Notes: generated from the sequence alone by a model not told the origin. Shown: positions 1 to 8,840, numbered from the stretch's first letter. The stretch: DNA of 64,000 bases from Desulfoluna spongiiphila (GCF_900101345.1 NZ_FMUX01000004.1:171239-235238), one strand, 5' to 3'. Translations and numbers: made by a program.

Positions 1-311
1 CGAAGGAACTCGTCGTCGAACCCCAGGGTGTTGTAACCCAGGGAAATCGTGCCCTCGCGGTTCATCAGGGCATGGATATGCCTCACCGCTTCATACTCGC
101 AGATCCCCTCCATGGATTTTTCGATGCCGATGCGATGGGTGACGGAGGCCATGGGAGACGGCACCACGTCGGGCCGCAGGGACACCACGATGTTATAGCG
201 TTCCAGCTCGTTGAGGTGCATATCCGTGCGAATGGCGGCAAACTGAAGAATCTGGTCAAAGGATTTATTCAGGCCGCTTGTTTCAAGATCGTAGAATAGA
301 TAGCTCTTCAT
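1..311 (-). CDS. sbcB: exodeoxyribonuclease I, N-terminal part (cut by window edge)
   Basis: Only the first 103 residues are present; the gene runs off the left edge. Translating leftward from the ATG at 309-311 gives a DEDD exonuclease start with the Exo I motif FYDLETSGL near residues 6-14, whose Asp and Glu bind catalytic metal. A second motif, GYNTLGFDDEF, lies near residue 92 and matches the E. coli ExoI pattern GYNxxxFDDE. The family degrades single-stranded DNA 3' to 5' in recombination and mismatch repair. A hairpin terminator upstream (351-385) separates it from the response regulator. DnaQ-type proofreading subunits share the first motif, but the second favours ExoI. The assignment rests on the N-terminus only. 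Confidence 0.8.
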   Translation of the reverse strand, partial: MKSYLFYDLETSGLNKSFDQILQFAAIRTDMHLNELERYNIVVSLRPDVVPSPMASVTHRIGIEKSMEGICEYEAVRHIHALMNREGTISLGYNTLGFDDEFL

Positions 312-350
312 GGACGCCCCTTGGGATGAATGGTCATGCGGTAATGAACA

Positions 351-385
351 AAAGGGGACCAGGCCGGTTGTGCCTGCTCCCCTTT
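351..385 (-). terminator. intrinsic terminator after the signalling cluster
   Basis: The arms AAAGGGGA (351-358) and TCCCCTTT (378-385) form a stem. Read leftward it is followed by a short T-rich stretch. It lies 90 nt past the HD-GYP gene stop and 40 nt before the exonuclease I start, so it probably ends the leftward signalling operon. Confidence 0.6.
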
Positions 386-473
386 CTAATCGGCTGTGAT
401 GGTTTTTCATACACCGGGCAGCCCCCGATGTAAACCGGTATCGACACCCCCCGGGGAAGAGTGTCCCTTGGGG

Positions 474-1559
474 TCACCCGGCCTCTTTCTTTATGCTCTC
501 TTCGCCCTTGCCCGCCTCACGGACCGTGTTGACAATGTGCGTAAGCTCCGGCTCGAGCCCGAGGAACAGCTCTGCCAGCCAGGGGTCGAACTGCCGCCCG
601 GCCCACTCGGAGATCTCGGCCAGGGAATCTGTGACGGACCAGGCCTTTTTGTACGGCCTTTCAAAGACAAGGGCGTCAAAGACGTCGCAGATACAGACGA
701 TCCGTCCATAAAGCGGAATTTCCGGGCCCTTCAACCCTTTGGGGTAGCCGGTGCCGTCCCACCGTTCGTGGTGTGTCAGGGCTATCTCTTCGGCCATGCA
801 AAGCAGCCGCGATGTGCTTCCGGAGAGAAGCTGGCCGCCGATTTCGGCGTGCTGTTTCATCACCACCCACTCCTCATCGGTGAGGGCCCCGGGTTTCAGG
901 AGGATGGCATCTGAGATCCCGATCTTTCCGGCATCGTGCATGGTGCTTGCCAGGGCAACGAGCTCCACCTCGTCCCGGGGCAACCCTGCGGCCCGCCCCA
1001 GAAGACGGCAGTAATCGGAGATGCGCTGCACATGCTTGCCCGTGCACTCGTCGCTGTACTCGGAGGCAAGCCCAAGGCGGTTGATGATCTCAAGCTGGGT
1101 CTCCTCCAGCTCCCGGGTCCGCTCCCGCACCATGGCCTCCAAGGCGATGTTCTGCTGCCTCAAGGCCTCCTGGGCCGTGACCAGGGTGAGATGTGTCCGC
1201 ACGCGCGCCTTGACTTCGGCAATGTCAAAGGGCTTGGTGATGTAATCCACCGCACCGTAATCAAATCCCCGGGTTTTGTCTTCCGGCCTGTCCAGGGCGG
1301 TAATGAAAATAACGGGGATCCCCGCCGTCTCCGGGGCCCTTTTGAGGCGCCTGCACACCTCGAACCCGTCAACCTCGGGCATCATCACATCCAGCAGGAT
1401 CAGGTCCACCGGATGCTGCCGCACATATTCAAGGGCACGCACCCCGCTCATGGCAACCCCGAGCTTAAACGAATCCTTCAGGGCGTCGATGAGGATATCG
1501 AGGTTGGCCCTGGTGTCGTCCACCAGCAACACCCTGCACTGTTTCAAAGGCTCAGTCAT
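474..1559 (-). CDS. response regulator with HD-GYP output domain
   Basis: This is a 361-residue cytoplasmic response regulator. An N-terminal receiver domain (about residues 8-125) has the acidic pair near 14-15, phospho-acceptor Asp57 in LILLDVMMP, and the conserved Lys in KPF near 109. A short coiled-coil linker leads to an HD-GYP domain with HD at 208-209 and HHERWDGTGYP near 255-265, the motif of c-di-GMP phosphodiesterases. Phosphorylation probably controls cyclic-di-GMP breakdown. The start is set by the overlap ATGA: the upstream hybrid kinase stops with TGA at 1556-1558 and this ATG is 1557-1559, so translation is coupled and the two are very probably partners. A longer upstream reading exists but runs into the kinase coding sequence. 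Actual c-di-GMP activity is inferred from the intact motif. Confidence 0.9.
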   Translation of the reverse strand: MTEPLKQCRVLLVDDTRANLDILIDALKDSFKLGVAMSGVRALEYVRQHPVDLILLDVMMPEVDGFEVCRRLKRAPETAGIPVIFITALDRPEDKTRGFDYGAVDYITKPFDIAEVKARVRTHLTLVTAQEALRQQNIALEAMVRERTRELEETQLEIINRLGLASEYSDECTGKHVQRISDYCRLLGRAAGLPRDEVELVALASTMHDAGKIGISDAILLKPGALTDEEWVVMKQHAEIGGQLLSGSTSRLLCMAEEIALTHHERWDGTGYPKGLKGPEIPLYGRIVCICDVFDALVFERPYKKAWSVTDSLAEISEWAGRQFDPWLAELFLGLEPELTHIVNTVREAGKGEESIKKEAG

Positions 1560-4500
1560 CGTAAGGTTCCTGCCGCTATCTCTTTTTTCAACTGGTTTCC
1601 GAGGCGCTTCAAGGTCCCACCTGCCTTTTCGAAACTGTACTCCCGGACTTCCTGCTCCAGGCTGCTTGTCAGGCTCCGGCACTCGGGCCCCACCCCATGA
1701 CGCGAAACCCCTTCCCGGAGTTCGTCAAAAAGGCGACCGGACTCCACAGGGTCCAGTTCTTCCAGGCTCTTACCAAGTTTACCCAGCAATGAGAACATTT
1801 TTTCAGGGCCCGCGGTGAACAAGGGGTCCCACGAGTCCTCCCCGGCTTCCAGGCCGGCAAGGAGCTCCCGGGACGACGCGGCCACCTCACGCAGGGACTC
1901 TTCAAGAAAAAAGAAGAGCTCTCCGCAACGGTCCGCGTCATGGGCGACGGCAGCCTCTTTCAGGGACTCTGCCCAGGTCGCCACATGGACGACACTGACC
2001 TTTCCGGCGTCATCGACCAGCCGCTCCAGTTCCGAAACCATCTCGTCAAAGGCATGCCCTTGAAGGTGATGCCTCAACAGGGCCCCTGCATCCCCATGGT
2101 CCCTTAGGAATTCCGCCAGCATGTCGCCGTACAGGCCCCATTGGCCTTCGGTCTGTGCCAGCCCCCGTGAGACGTTGATCCCAGGGAGCATGTACTGGGT
2201 TTCCACCGATTCGGAGACGGTGTCATGATGGCCCTCAGGCAGGGCAAAGGTCCCGCCGAAACGGGCAATATTACGCCGGATGGCCGCAAACAGCTCGTTG
2301 CGATCAATGGGCTTGGGGACATAGTCGTTCATCCCCGCGGCCAGGCAGCGTTCCCGGTCCCCGTACATGGCATGGGCGGTCATGGCGATGATGGGCAGGT
2401 CCCCTCTGTGCAGCTTTTTCCGTATCTGGCGGGACGCCTCCAGGCCGTCCATCTCCGGCATCTGCACATCCATCAGCACCGCATCGTAGTCGCTTTTGGT
2501 CCGAAGGTGGTTGATGGCCTCCAACCCGTTTTCCGCTGTGGTCACCGAAATCCCGGCGGATTTCAAAATCTCCACGGCCACCATCTGGTTGATGGCGTTG
2601 TCCTCCACCAGCAGCAGGTTCAACTCGGAAAATTCGCTGTCCGACACAAGCCCCCGGGTCACATGGGCGTGCCTCACGGCCTTGAACCCGAACAGCTCCA
2701 TGATGGTATCAAAGAGAATCGATTGCTTGATGGGCTTCATCAAAAAACCGTCGGCCCCGGCCTCCCTGGCCCGGTCCACCTCGCGATCCCTGCCGTAGGC
2801 GCTGATGCAGATCACGGGCGGTGCTTCCCCGGCCGACTCCTCTTTGATGTGTGCCACGGCATCGATGCCATCCATGGCCGGCAGGTGGATATCCATGATC
2901 ACCAGGGCAAAGGGATCCTTTTCACGGCTGCGCCGGTAGCGCTCAAGCGCCGATTCCGCCGACTCGGCAATCTCCGTGCGAAACCCGAAGGTCTCCATGT
3001 ATCGCTTGAGGATCATCAAGGTGGAGGGGTTGTCGTCCACCACCAGGACCTTGTTGCCCTGGAGGTTCGGGGGAAGGGCCAGCTCCGGGTTCGTGGCCTG
3101 ATCGGGCAGGAGCCTGACCTCCATCGTGAACCGAAACGTGCTCCCCTGCCCGGGCTCGCTCTCCACCCAGATGTCCCCCCCCAGCATGGTGACGATTTTC
3201 CGGCAGATGGCAAGGCCCAGCCCGGTGCCCCCGTACTTGCGCGTGGTGGATCCGTCCGCCTGGGCAAAGGCGTCGAAAAGGGTCCCGGTCTTGTCGGCCT
3301 CGATGCCGATGCCCGTGTCCCGCACGGAAAACTGCAGCTTGGCCGCCTTGGCATCCAGATACTGCGTGCGAACCGCCAGGCTGATCTCCCCCCGATTGGT
3401 AAACTTAAAGGCATTGGCGGTGAGGTTGGCCAGCACCTGCCGCAGGCGCAGAGGATCGGAGATCACTTTTCTCGGGACATCATCGGCAATATCGATGATC
3501 ATCTCCAGATCCTTGTCCATGGTCTTTTCAAGGAACATGTCGGCCACTTCCTCAACCACATCCCGAAGGGACATGGGAATGGTCTCCAGGTCGAGCTTTC
3601 CCGCATCGATCTTTGAAAAATCCAGGATATCGTTGATGAGCTCCAGAAGGGAGCGGGAGGAGGAGCGGACAATGTTGATGTACTCTTTCTGCCGGGAGGA
3701 GAGATCGGTGGCAAGGACCAGGTCGCACATGCCGATGATGGCGTTCATGGGGGTCCTTATCTCATGGCTCATGTTGGCCAGGAACTGGCTTTTGGCATGG
3801 CCCGATGCGTCGGCGGCCTCCTTGGCGACCTTGAGCTGCCTGTTGGCCTCCATGACCTCGGCGGTGCGCTCCTCCACCCGTCGTTCCAACTGGTCGTGGG
3901 CGTCTTTCAGGGCCCTTTCCGCCTGCTTGCGAAGGGAGATATCGATGACCGAGGCCACGCTGCGCCTGGCCAGGGGGTCATAGTTCACCTCGGAGAAGAC
4001 ATCGATCACTGCCCCGTCTTTTCGGACCAGGCGGAACTCGTACTCACGCGGGGGCTCCTGGCCGTTTTGGACCCGCGTTTTGTGCTCCAGGCGCATGCGG
4101 TCCAAGTCGCCTGCTTCCACGAATTCGATCCACCGCACCTTGCCCTCGATCTCGTGGCGCTTGAACCCCGTGATCTTTTCAAACCGGGCATTGGCCTGGG
4201 AAATGACCAGGTTGTCCTCCACAATGATGGCCCCGCCCCCGGTGTTTTCGAAGATACTCCGGTATTTGTGCTCGCTCTGGGCCAGGGCTTCGGTGCGGCG
4301 AATGGTCTCGCGCCGAAACGATTCAATGCGGAAGATAAACTTGTAGACATACCAGACGATCACCATGCAGAAGAAGAGGAGGAAGGGTTCTGTGACGTGA
4401 AATTGACCGAAGAAAAAGCGGAGCCCCATGGTCAACGGAGCCATGACCAGGGTGGAGGCGGCCAGGAGCTTAAAGGCCCGGATCCCGTATTGAATGGCAT

Positions 4501-4852
4501 TGCCCACAATCACGATGACCGTATAGAGCATCAAAGGCGGCGGCAGGGTTGGGTCAAACAGCCAGACGACCCAGGCAAGACCGAGGTCCGCAACCATGGT
4601 GGCACGAATCAGCCCCCAGTGGGCCCCCCGATGCCGAAGCATAAAAAACAAAAAGCCCTGTATGGCGACATACCCCACGCCCACGGCAAAGGCCAGGGGA
4701 TAAGAAATCACGGAAGACGGTGGGGCCACGGACCCGTAAGCGGCCCAGAAAAGCAGGAGCGAGGCACGAATTACATACTGGAGCACCGGAACGGGTCTCC
4801 TGCGCCCCCACTGGGAAACAGATGGTTCGAGGTCGTTGTGTTTTCTATGCAT
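1556..4852 (-). CDS. hybrid sensor histidine kinase (membrane, PAS, HisKA, HATPase, two receivers, Hpt-like)
   Basis: The protein has 1098 residues. About six hydrophobic segments occupy residues 25-175, followed by a PAS domain (about 195-310) and a coiled coil. Next comes a HisKA domain with His363 in the SHEIRTP H-box, then an HATPase domain with the G-box GTGLGLAI. Two receiver domains follow, with phospho-acceptors Asp654 (IMDIHLPAMDG) and Asp795 (LMDVQMPEMDG). The C-terminal 190 residues align well with Hpt domains, but the position expected for the phosphorylated histidine is Glu943. The layout is of a BarA/ArcB-like phosphorelay sensor at the inner membrane; the signal is unknown. Its stop overlaps the start of the HD-GYP regulator, the likely target. 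A 243-bp gap separates it from the upstream kinase-FGE gene, so it may have its own promoter. Confidence 0.93.
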   Translation of the reverse strand: MHRKHNDLEPSVSQWGRRRPVPVLQYVIRASLLLFWAAYGSVAPPSSVISYPLAFAVGVGYVAIQGFLFFMLRHRGAHWGLIRATMVADLGLAWVVWLFDPTLPPPLMLYTVIVIVGNAIQYGIRAFKLLAASTLVMAPLTMGLRFFFGQFHVTEPFLLFFCMVIVWYVYKFIFRIESFRRETIRRTEALAQSEHKYRSIFENTGGGAIIVEDNLVISQANARFEKITGFKRHEIEGKVRWIEFVEAGDLDRMRLEHKTRVQNGQEPPREYEFRLVRKDGAVIDVFSEVNYDPLARRSVASVIDISLRKQAERALKDAHDQLERRVEERTAEVMEANRQLKVAKEAADASGHAKSQFLANMSHEIRTPMNAIIGMCDLVLATDLSSRQKEYINIVRSSSRSLLELINDILDFSKIDAGKLDLETIPMSLRDVVEEVADMFLEKTMDKDLEMIIDIADDVPRKVISDPLRLRQVLANLTANAFKFTNRGEISLAVRTQYLDAKAAKLQFSVRDTGIGIEADKTGTLFDAFAQADGSTTRKYGGTGLGLAICRKIVTMLGGDIWVESEPGQGSTFRFTMEVRLLPDQATNPELALPPNLQGNKVLVVDDNPSTLMILKRYMETFGFRTEIAESAESALERYRRSREKDPFALVIMDIHLPAMDGIDAVAHIKEESAGEAPPVICISAYGRDREVDRAREAGADGFLMKPIKQSILFDTIMELFGFKAVRHAHVTRGLVSDSEFSELNLLLVEDNAINQMVAVEILKSAGISVTTAENGLEAINHLRTKSDYDAVLMDVQMPEMDGLEASRQIRKKLHRGDLPIIAMTAHAMYGDRERCLAAGMNDYVPKPIDRNELFAAIRRNIARFGGTFALPEGHHDTVSESVETQYMLPGINVSRGLAQTEGQWGLYGDMLAEFLRDHGDAGALLRHHLQGHAFDEMVSELERLVDDAGKVSVVHVATWAESLKEAAVAHDADRCGELFFFLEESLREVAASSRELLAGLEAGEDSWDPLFTAGPEKMFSLLGKLGKSLEELDPVESGRLFDELREGVSRHGVGPECRSLTSSLEQEVREYSFEKAGGTLKRLGNQLKKEIAAGTLR

Positions 4853-5095
4853 GCCGTCAGCCGGGCCTCGGATGTGGGCCGATACGGCCCGTTAACATTG
4901 TTTACCCATACTAACACAAAAATAGCTAATTTTTCAGAAAAAACTCTACATTATGCAATTTCTCTCCGGATTCAAAACGGCAACACCTCAGCAGCTGAAG
5001 GTATATTACTCCCGCACACCCCGGGTCCTGAGTCAACGGCGGTCATATTACCCATTACTTTTCCGCCATGTCGAACACCTGCCGACACCCGTGAC

Positions 5096-5449
5096 TCAGG
5101 CAAGGGTATCCCCCGGTCGCATGGCAACGCGAAATCCAAGGTTGCTGTATCGAAGGCCCTCCTGAACAATGCGCCGGTGGTCCAGGGTGCACCTCTCCGG
5201 CCCCTGATTCCAGCTGCCCCCGCGAATCACCTTTCCACGGGCGCCCATGTCCCTGTCCTTGAAACACCCCACCGCATCGCGGCACCACTCCTGGACATTG
5301 CCGCACATGTCGTAAATCCCGTTGGCGTTGGGGCTCTTCTCCGCCACAGGGTGGGTGGTAAAGTCACTGTTTCCAAGGTGCCACCCCAGGCTGTCCAGGG
5401 AATCTCCCCCTGCGTAACGGGACTGGTCATCGCCCCCCCCGGGCGGCAT
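5096..5449 (-). pseudogene. C-terminal half of FGE-sulfatase (SUMF1-like) domain, out of frame with the kinase
   Basis: Residues of this frame continue the FGE-sulfatase fold that the upstream kinase gene begins: SRYAGGDSLDSLGWH, then NGIYDMCGNVQEWC and GLRYSNLGFRVA, all in the order usual for this family. The preceding frame stops right after the matching EGEWLHAARGG segment. Removing one G from the G8 tract at 5433-5440 (minus strand) joins both halves perfectly. This piece is therefore the missing end of the kinase protein, not a separate gene, although an ATG at 5447-5449 could start it. Of the two cysteines used by true formylglycine-generating enzymes only one position is kept (near ERCTLDHR), so the domain probably binds rather than oxidises. 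Alternatives: sequencing error, phase-variable tract, or a real mutation. Confidence 0.7.
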
Positions 5450-6716
5450 GGAGCCACTCCCCTTCGCTTGGAAGAAAAAAGAGACGCTCCCCTTTGTAGG
5501 CTTCCGTCAGGCGTTTACAGAACGCATCGGCGTCCTTCCAGGACACCATCTCCACCGGCTGGTCGGGCCGCCTTGGAAAATGAGAGGGGTCCGTGCCCAT
5601 GACCCGCCGCCACTGGGCCTGGGTCACCGGGTGGATCCCCAGGTAGAATCCGGAGACCTCTTCGGACCACAGATGCCGGGCATCACGAAGGGTCAGCTTC
5701 CCGCTTGAGATCCAGTTCATGGTCAGGGCCGTGGCCTGCTCCACCCACACCGTGGGGAGGGCAGGCGTCACCGGCGGGGTGGGCAGCACCGCCCTTTTGG
5801 GGGCCCGGGGTCTCTCGGGTTCCGGCGTTTTGGCCGCCTGTGATTCGGCGTTCAACAGGTCCTTCACCTCGGTAAAGGAAGCCGGGCGCTCGCTCCGTTC
5901 AAAGGCCAGGCACCGCATGACGGTGTGGGCCAGGGTCTGGGAAAGGTCGCTGCGGGAAAAGCTCACCCCCTCCTCCTGGACCTTGCGCACCCGGTCGATG
6001 AAATCCACCTCTTCATAGGGGAGGTGCCCTTCGCACAGGTAATAGATCACAAGCCCCAGGGAGTAGACCCCTGAGACCACGTCCGGTTTTTCGCCCCGCA
6101 AGATGAGCTCGGGGGCCGACCAGTTGGGGGTGAACTGCGCACCGGCAAGGGCTGAGGAGACGGAACTGACCCGTTTCAGGCCCCCTAAATCGCCCATGAG
6201 CAGCCGGCCGGTGTCGCCCACGAGAATATTCGAGGGCTTGAAATCGGTCAGGAGAAAGGTCTCTCCGCTGGCCCGGCTCAGCCGATCCATCATGTCCACC
6301 AGGGACGCCGCATGGGAAGAGATGGTCTCTGCGGAAAGGGGGTGTTCACGCAGCACAAGGTCCTGGAGGTTCTCCCGGCACAGCTCCATGAGAATCACCA
6401 GAAAGGCCTGGGCATACCCGCTGGCGATGCGCTTGTCCACAAGGTGAAAATCATGGACCGTCACCACGTCCGGTCCCTTGACCTTTTCGTAGTAGCTGCA
6501 CACGGCATGAAAATCCCGGGACACCTTGGAATCAAGGTCGGTGTCCTCCCGGAACAAAACGGAGCGCTCCACATGAATGGGAACCACTTTCACCGCCCGC
6601 TCTTTCAGCCTGTCCTTGGCATGATACACAGACCCGTGGATACCCTGCCCCAATTCGCCGACAATCTCGTAGGTGGGGAGGCACTTTTCGATAACCTCCT
6701 TCATGTTATTGATCAT
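5427..6716 (-). CDS. Ser/Thr protein kinase fused to N-terminal half of an FGE-sulfatase domain (frameshifted)
   Basis: This 429-residue frame holds a Hanks-type kinase domain (about 14-290). It has a glycine loop GELGQGIHGSV (20-30), ATP-anchoring Lys43, a catalytic loop TDFKPSN with Asp158, Lys160 and Asn163, and a metal-binding DLG at 176-178. The HRD arginine is absent, but the catalytic residues are kept, so it is probably active. A proline-rich linker leads to an FGE-sulfatase-type domain starting near 325 (FYLGIHPVTQAQW), which is cut by a stop at 5427-5429 just after a G8 run. The rest lies in the next frame at 5096-5449. A PP2C phosphatase gene lies 60 bp upstream, the classical kinase/phosphatase pairing. 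No membrane segment is visible, so it is probably cytoplasmic. Confidence 0.88.
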   Translation of the reverse strand: MINNMKEVIEKCLPTYEIVGELGQGIHGSVYHAKDRLKERAVKVVPIHVERSVLFREDTDLDSKVSRDFHAVCSYYEKVKGPDVVTVHDFHLVDKRIASGYAQAFLVILMELCRENLQDLVLREHPLSAETISSHAASLVDMMDRLSRASGETFLLTDFKPSNILVGDTGRLLMGDLGGLKRVSSVSSALAGAQFTPNWSAPELILRGEKPDVVSGVYSLGLVIYYLCEGHLPYEEVDFIDRVRKVQEEGVSFSRSDLSQTLAHTVMRCLAFERSERPASFTEVKDLLNAESQAAKTPEPERPRAPKRAVLPTPPVTPALPTVWVEQATALTMNWISSGKLTLRDARHLWSEEVSGFYLGIHPVTQAQWRRVMGTDPSHFPRRPDQPVEMVSWKDADAFCKRLTEAYKGERLFFLPSEGEWLHAARGGR

Positions 6717-6776
6717 GGCTTCCCCGCCGCTGCATCCTCACTGATCCTGTCTCCCATAATTCCGCCCGAAACGCCA

Positions 6777-7559
6777 TCATGCCACCACCCGGGCGATGAT
6801 AAAGGTGGTGTTGTCTTTGAGTGTCTTGCGCTTGAGTTCCACGCGCAGCCTGGCGACACCGGTGATGGGGCTTGGCCCGAGGACCGTCTCCATCACCGGG
6901 TCTTCAATCAAATCGGTTACCCCGTCGCTGCAGAGGATATAGGTATCATCCGGCCTCACATCCAGCACCTTGTAATGGACCTCTGTGTGGCCCCAGAGTT
7001 CGCTGAAAGCCGACCCCACGCCGAAGCTGACCACGTTGCGATACGGATGCGTAAAGGCTTCGGCTTCAGAGACAGCGCCCTTGTCCACGAGGCTCTGGAC
7101 GTAGGAGTGATCGTGGGAGCACCTGAGGAGCTCTCCGCCCCGCATGAGGTACACCCTGCTGTCCCCGGCATTGAACACCACGGCCTGCTCCCCGGTCAGC
7201 ACCACGCCGGCGATGGTGGTACCGCTGCTGATGGGGAGTTCCCCTTCGGCGGCGGTCTGGATCATGTTGAGCAGAACGTCGATCCCCTCCGGCGACAAGG
7301 TGTCATGGCTGAAGGACCGGTTGAACTCATCCAGGACAAACCGGCTGCAGATATCGCCGGCAGCATGGCCCCCCATGCCGTCACACACGCAGAGGCTCAC
7401 GTAGGATGCGTCCTCCTCGGTCTCAAGGTCCAGGGAAGGCTGCTGGTACACCCGTGTCCCCACGAGCACCGCATCTTCCTGGCCGCTCCTGGGCCCGATG
7501 TCCATGACGGTGCGGACCTCAAGTTTTACCCTGTTGTTCAATCGGCTGTCCCGGCTCAT
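6777..7559 (-). CDS. PP2C-family serine/threonine phosphatase
   Basis: A 260-residue metal-dependent PPM/PP2C phosphatase. Metal-binding motifs are all present: SGQEDA (25-30), CDGMGGHAAGD (59-69), FNAGDSRVY (129-137), CSDGVTDL (210-217) and the terminal DNTT (249-252). It probably reverses phosphorylation by the kinase encoded 60 bp downstream in the same direction. The start chosen is ATG 7557-7559, because AAGGAAAGGA lies 8 nt ahead of it. A TTG 21 bp further upstream is also in frame but has no such site. There is no signal peptide or membrane segment. Confidence 0.92.
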   Translation of the reverse strand: MSRDSRLNNRVKLEVRTVMDIGPRSGQEDAVLVGTRVYQQPSLDLETEEDASYVSLCVCDGMGGHAAGDICSRFVLDEFNRSFSHDTLSPEGIDVLLNMIQTAAEGELPISSGTTIAGVVLTGEQAVVFNAGDSRVYLMRGGELLRCSHDHSYVQSLVDKGAVSEAEAFTHPYRNVVSFGVGSAFSELWGHTEVHYKVLDVRPDDTYILCSDGVTDLIEDPVMETVLGPSPITGVARLRVELKRKTLKDNTTFIIARVVA

Positions 7560-7816
7560 CCAAAAGGTCCTTTCCTTCAACCTGGTCCAGGGCGTTCTGG
7601 AACAGTTGATTTTTTGCCCGTCCCCCCGGACATGCCAGGGGACGTCAGGCCCATCGTTTTTGATGGAATTTTAAACGGAGATATGCCACTATGACGCCAA
7701 ACGGACAGCAACAGGCCAGGACTCACAATGACGGGTTTGCGAGTTAGGCGACACCCCGAAAAATGCGGGTTGGCTTTATATATAAGATCAACATGGGAAG
7801 TGTGGCAAGAACTATT

Positions 7817-8326
7817 ATGAACAAAGAAATCACAGCCGATATCTACAAAAGCCGGACTCAAATCAAGAAGGAGTCCGAAGAACTTCAAAAACTGGGAGAG
7901 CGCCTCATCAAACTCTCCCCGGCGCAGCTGAAACACGTCGACATTCCCGACGAGCTGAGAAAAGCCATTGAGGATGCGAGGCATATCTCTGCGCGAAAAG
8001 CCGCCCATCGCAACCGGCAGTTCATCGGCGCCCTCATGCGCGAATGCGATCCCGAGCCTGTCCGGGAGGCCCTGGACCGACTGGAAGCAGGCCTCTCACT
8101 CTCCGGTACGCCCGGCAACAAGCCCTCCGAAGAGACCCCGTGGGCCGAGGCCATCCTTGACGACGACAGCGCCATCGAAACCTTCCTCGAAAAATGGCCC
8201 TCAGGGGACCGCCAGCGACTCCGGATGCTCCGGAGAAACGCCCTCAAAAAAAGGGACAGCGCTCCCAAGGGGAAGGAATTCAAAGCCCTGGCGGCGTGTA
8301 TCCGGGAAACCATCGCCATGCCTTAG
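7817..8326 (+). CDS. darP: DarP/YjgA-family ribosome-associated protein (DUF615)
   Basis: The 169-residue protein matches the DUF615 family. It has the N-terminal SRTQIKKESEELQKLGE helix, the LSPAQLKHVDIPDELRKAI segment, and the RQFIGALMR helix near residue 70, followed by a basic C-terminal region. E. coli DarP (about 183 residues) binds late 50S precursors and promotes peptidyl-transferase centre maturation. The start is uncertain. I use ATG 7817 because homologous sequence begins just after it, but an in-frame ATG at 7793 is possible and neither has a clear ribosome-binding site. It is a single gene divergent from the phosphatase gene. Confidence 0.85.
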   Translation: MNKEITADIYKSRTQIKKESEELQKLGERLIKLSPAQLKHVDIPDELRKAIEDARHISARKAAHRNRQFIGALMRECDPEPVREALDRLEAGLSLSGTPGNKPSEETPWAEAILDDDSAIETFLEKWPSGDRQRLRMLRRNALKKRDSAPKGKEFKALAACIRETIAMP

Positions 8327-8399
8327 GGCCCCGTCGTCAAACGCGCCGTGTTTACCTCAAAAGAACCACACCACAAAAATCACATCCTAATGACTTAAT

Positions 8400-8431
8400 A
8401 TGTGGGCAGATAATCCACCATATGCCCACAT
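8400..8431. promoter_or_regulatory. inverted repeat ATGTGGGCA / TGCCCACAT
   Basis: Perfect 9-bp arms at 8400-8408 and 8423-8431 are separated by 14 nt, in the 313-bp gap between darP and the cold-shock gene. There is no T-run after it, so an operator or structured leader is more likely than a terminator. It lies about 210 nt before the cold-shock start codon. Confidence 0.4.
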
Positions 8432-8529
8432 GTCAATTCCTTCCTCCTCACCAGCGTATCGTCTGAAAATATTACACCCCTTAAAAAATCTGTTGTAAAC
8501 TTCTCCTCTTCATGGTTATTTAGAAGTAA

Positions 8530-8557
8530 TTGTTTTATTACCTATACGACATAAGAT
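8530..8557 (+). promoter_or_regulatory. possible promoter of the cold-shock gene
   Basis: TTGTTT (8530-8535) and TAAGAT (8552-8557), 16 bp apart, resemble sigma-70 -35 and -10 boxes in an AT-rich stretch. Transcription would start near 8564, giving a leader of about 75 nt. Moderate match only. Confidence 0.35.
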
Positions 8558-8639
8558 ATAGGCATTCTTCTCAACACCTAACCACCATACTCACCTCAAA
8601 GCATGGCCCTTGAATTAGATTTTAAAAGGAGAATTGGTT

Positions 8640-8840
8640 TTGGTTACTGGAAAAGTAAAATGGTTCAGCGACAAGAAGGGATTTGGATTCATTGAACTCG
8701 ACGGCGGCTCCGACGTCTTTGTTCACTTCACCGAAATCACCATGGAAGGCTTCAAAACGTTGGCGGAAGGCGATCTCGTCAACTTTGAAATCATTGAGAC
8801 CGACAGGGGCCCCAGCGCCCGCAATGTGGTCAAGGCCTGA
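8640..8840 (+). CDS. cold-shock domain protein (CspA family)
   Basis: A 66-residue protein consisting of a single cold-shock domain. RNP1-like KGFGFIEL and RNP2-like DVFVHFTEI are both present, the nucleic-acid-binding motifs of CspA-type RNA chaperones. No ATG is available. I choose TTG 8640 because AGGAG (8627-8631) lies 8 nt upstream and the resulting start, VTGKVKWFS, aligns with the usual family start. A TTG at 8634 is too close to that site. The gene stands alone, with an AT-rich leader that may carry thermoregulatory structure. Confidence 0.92.
   Translation: MVTGKVKWFSDKKGFGFIELDGGSDVFVHFTEITMEGFKTLAEGDLVNFEIIETDRGPSARNVVKA

Noticed and set aside
936..5602. Long rightward open frames opposite the signalling genes (up to 612 codons)
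   Set aside because: They are mirror frames of high-GC leftward genes with recognisable domains; they show no domain signal or ribosome-binding sites.
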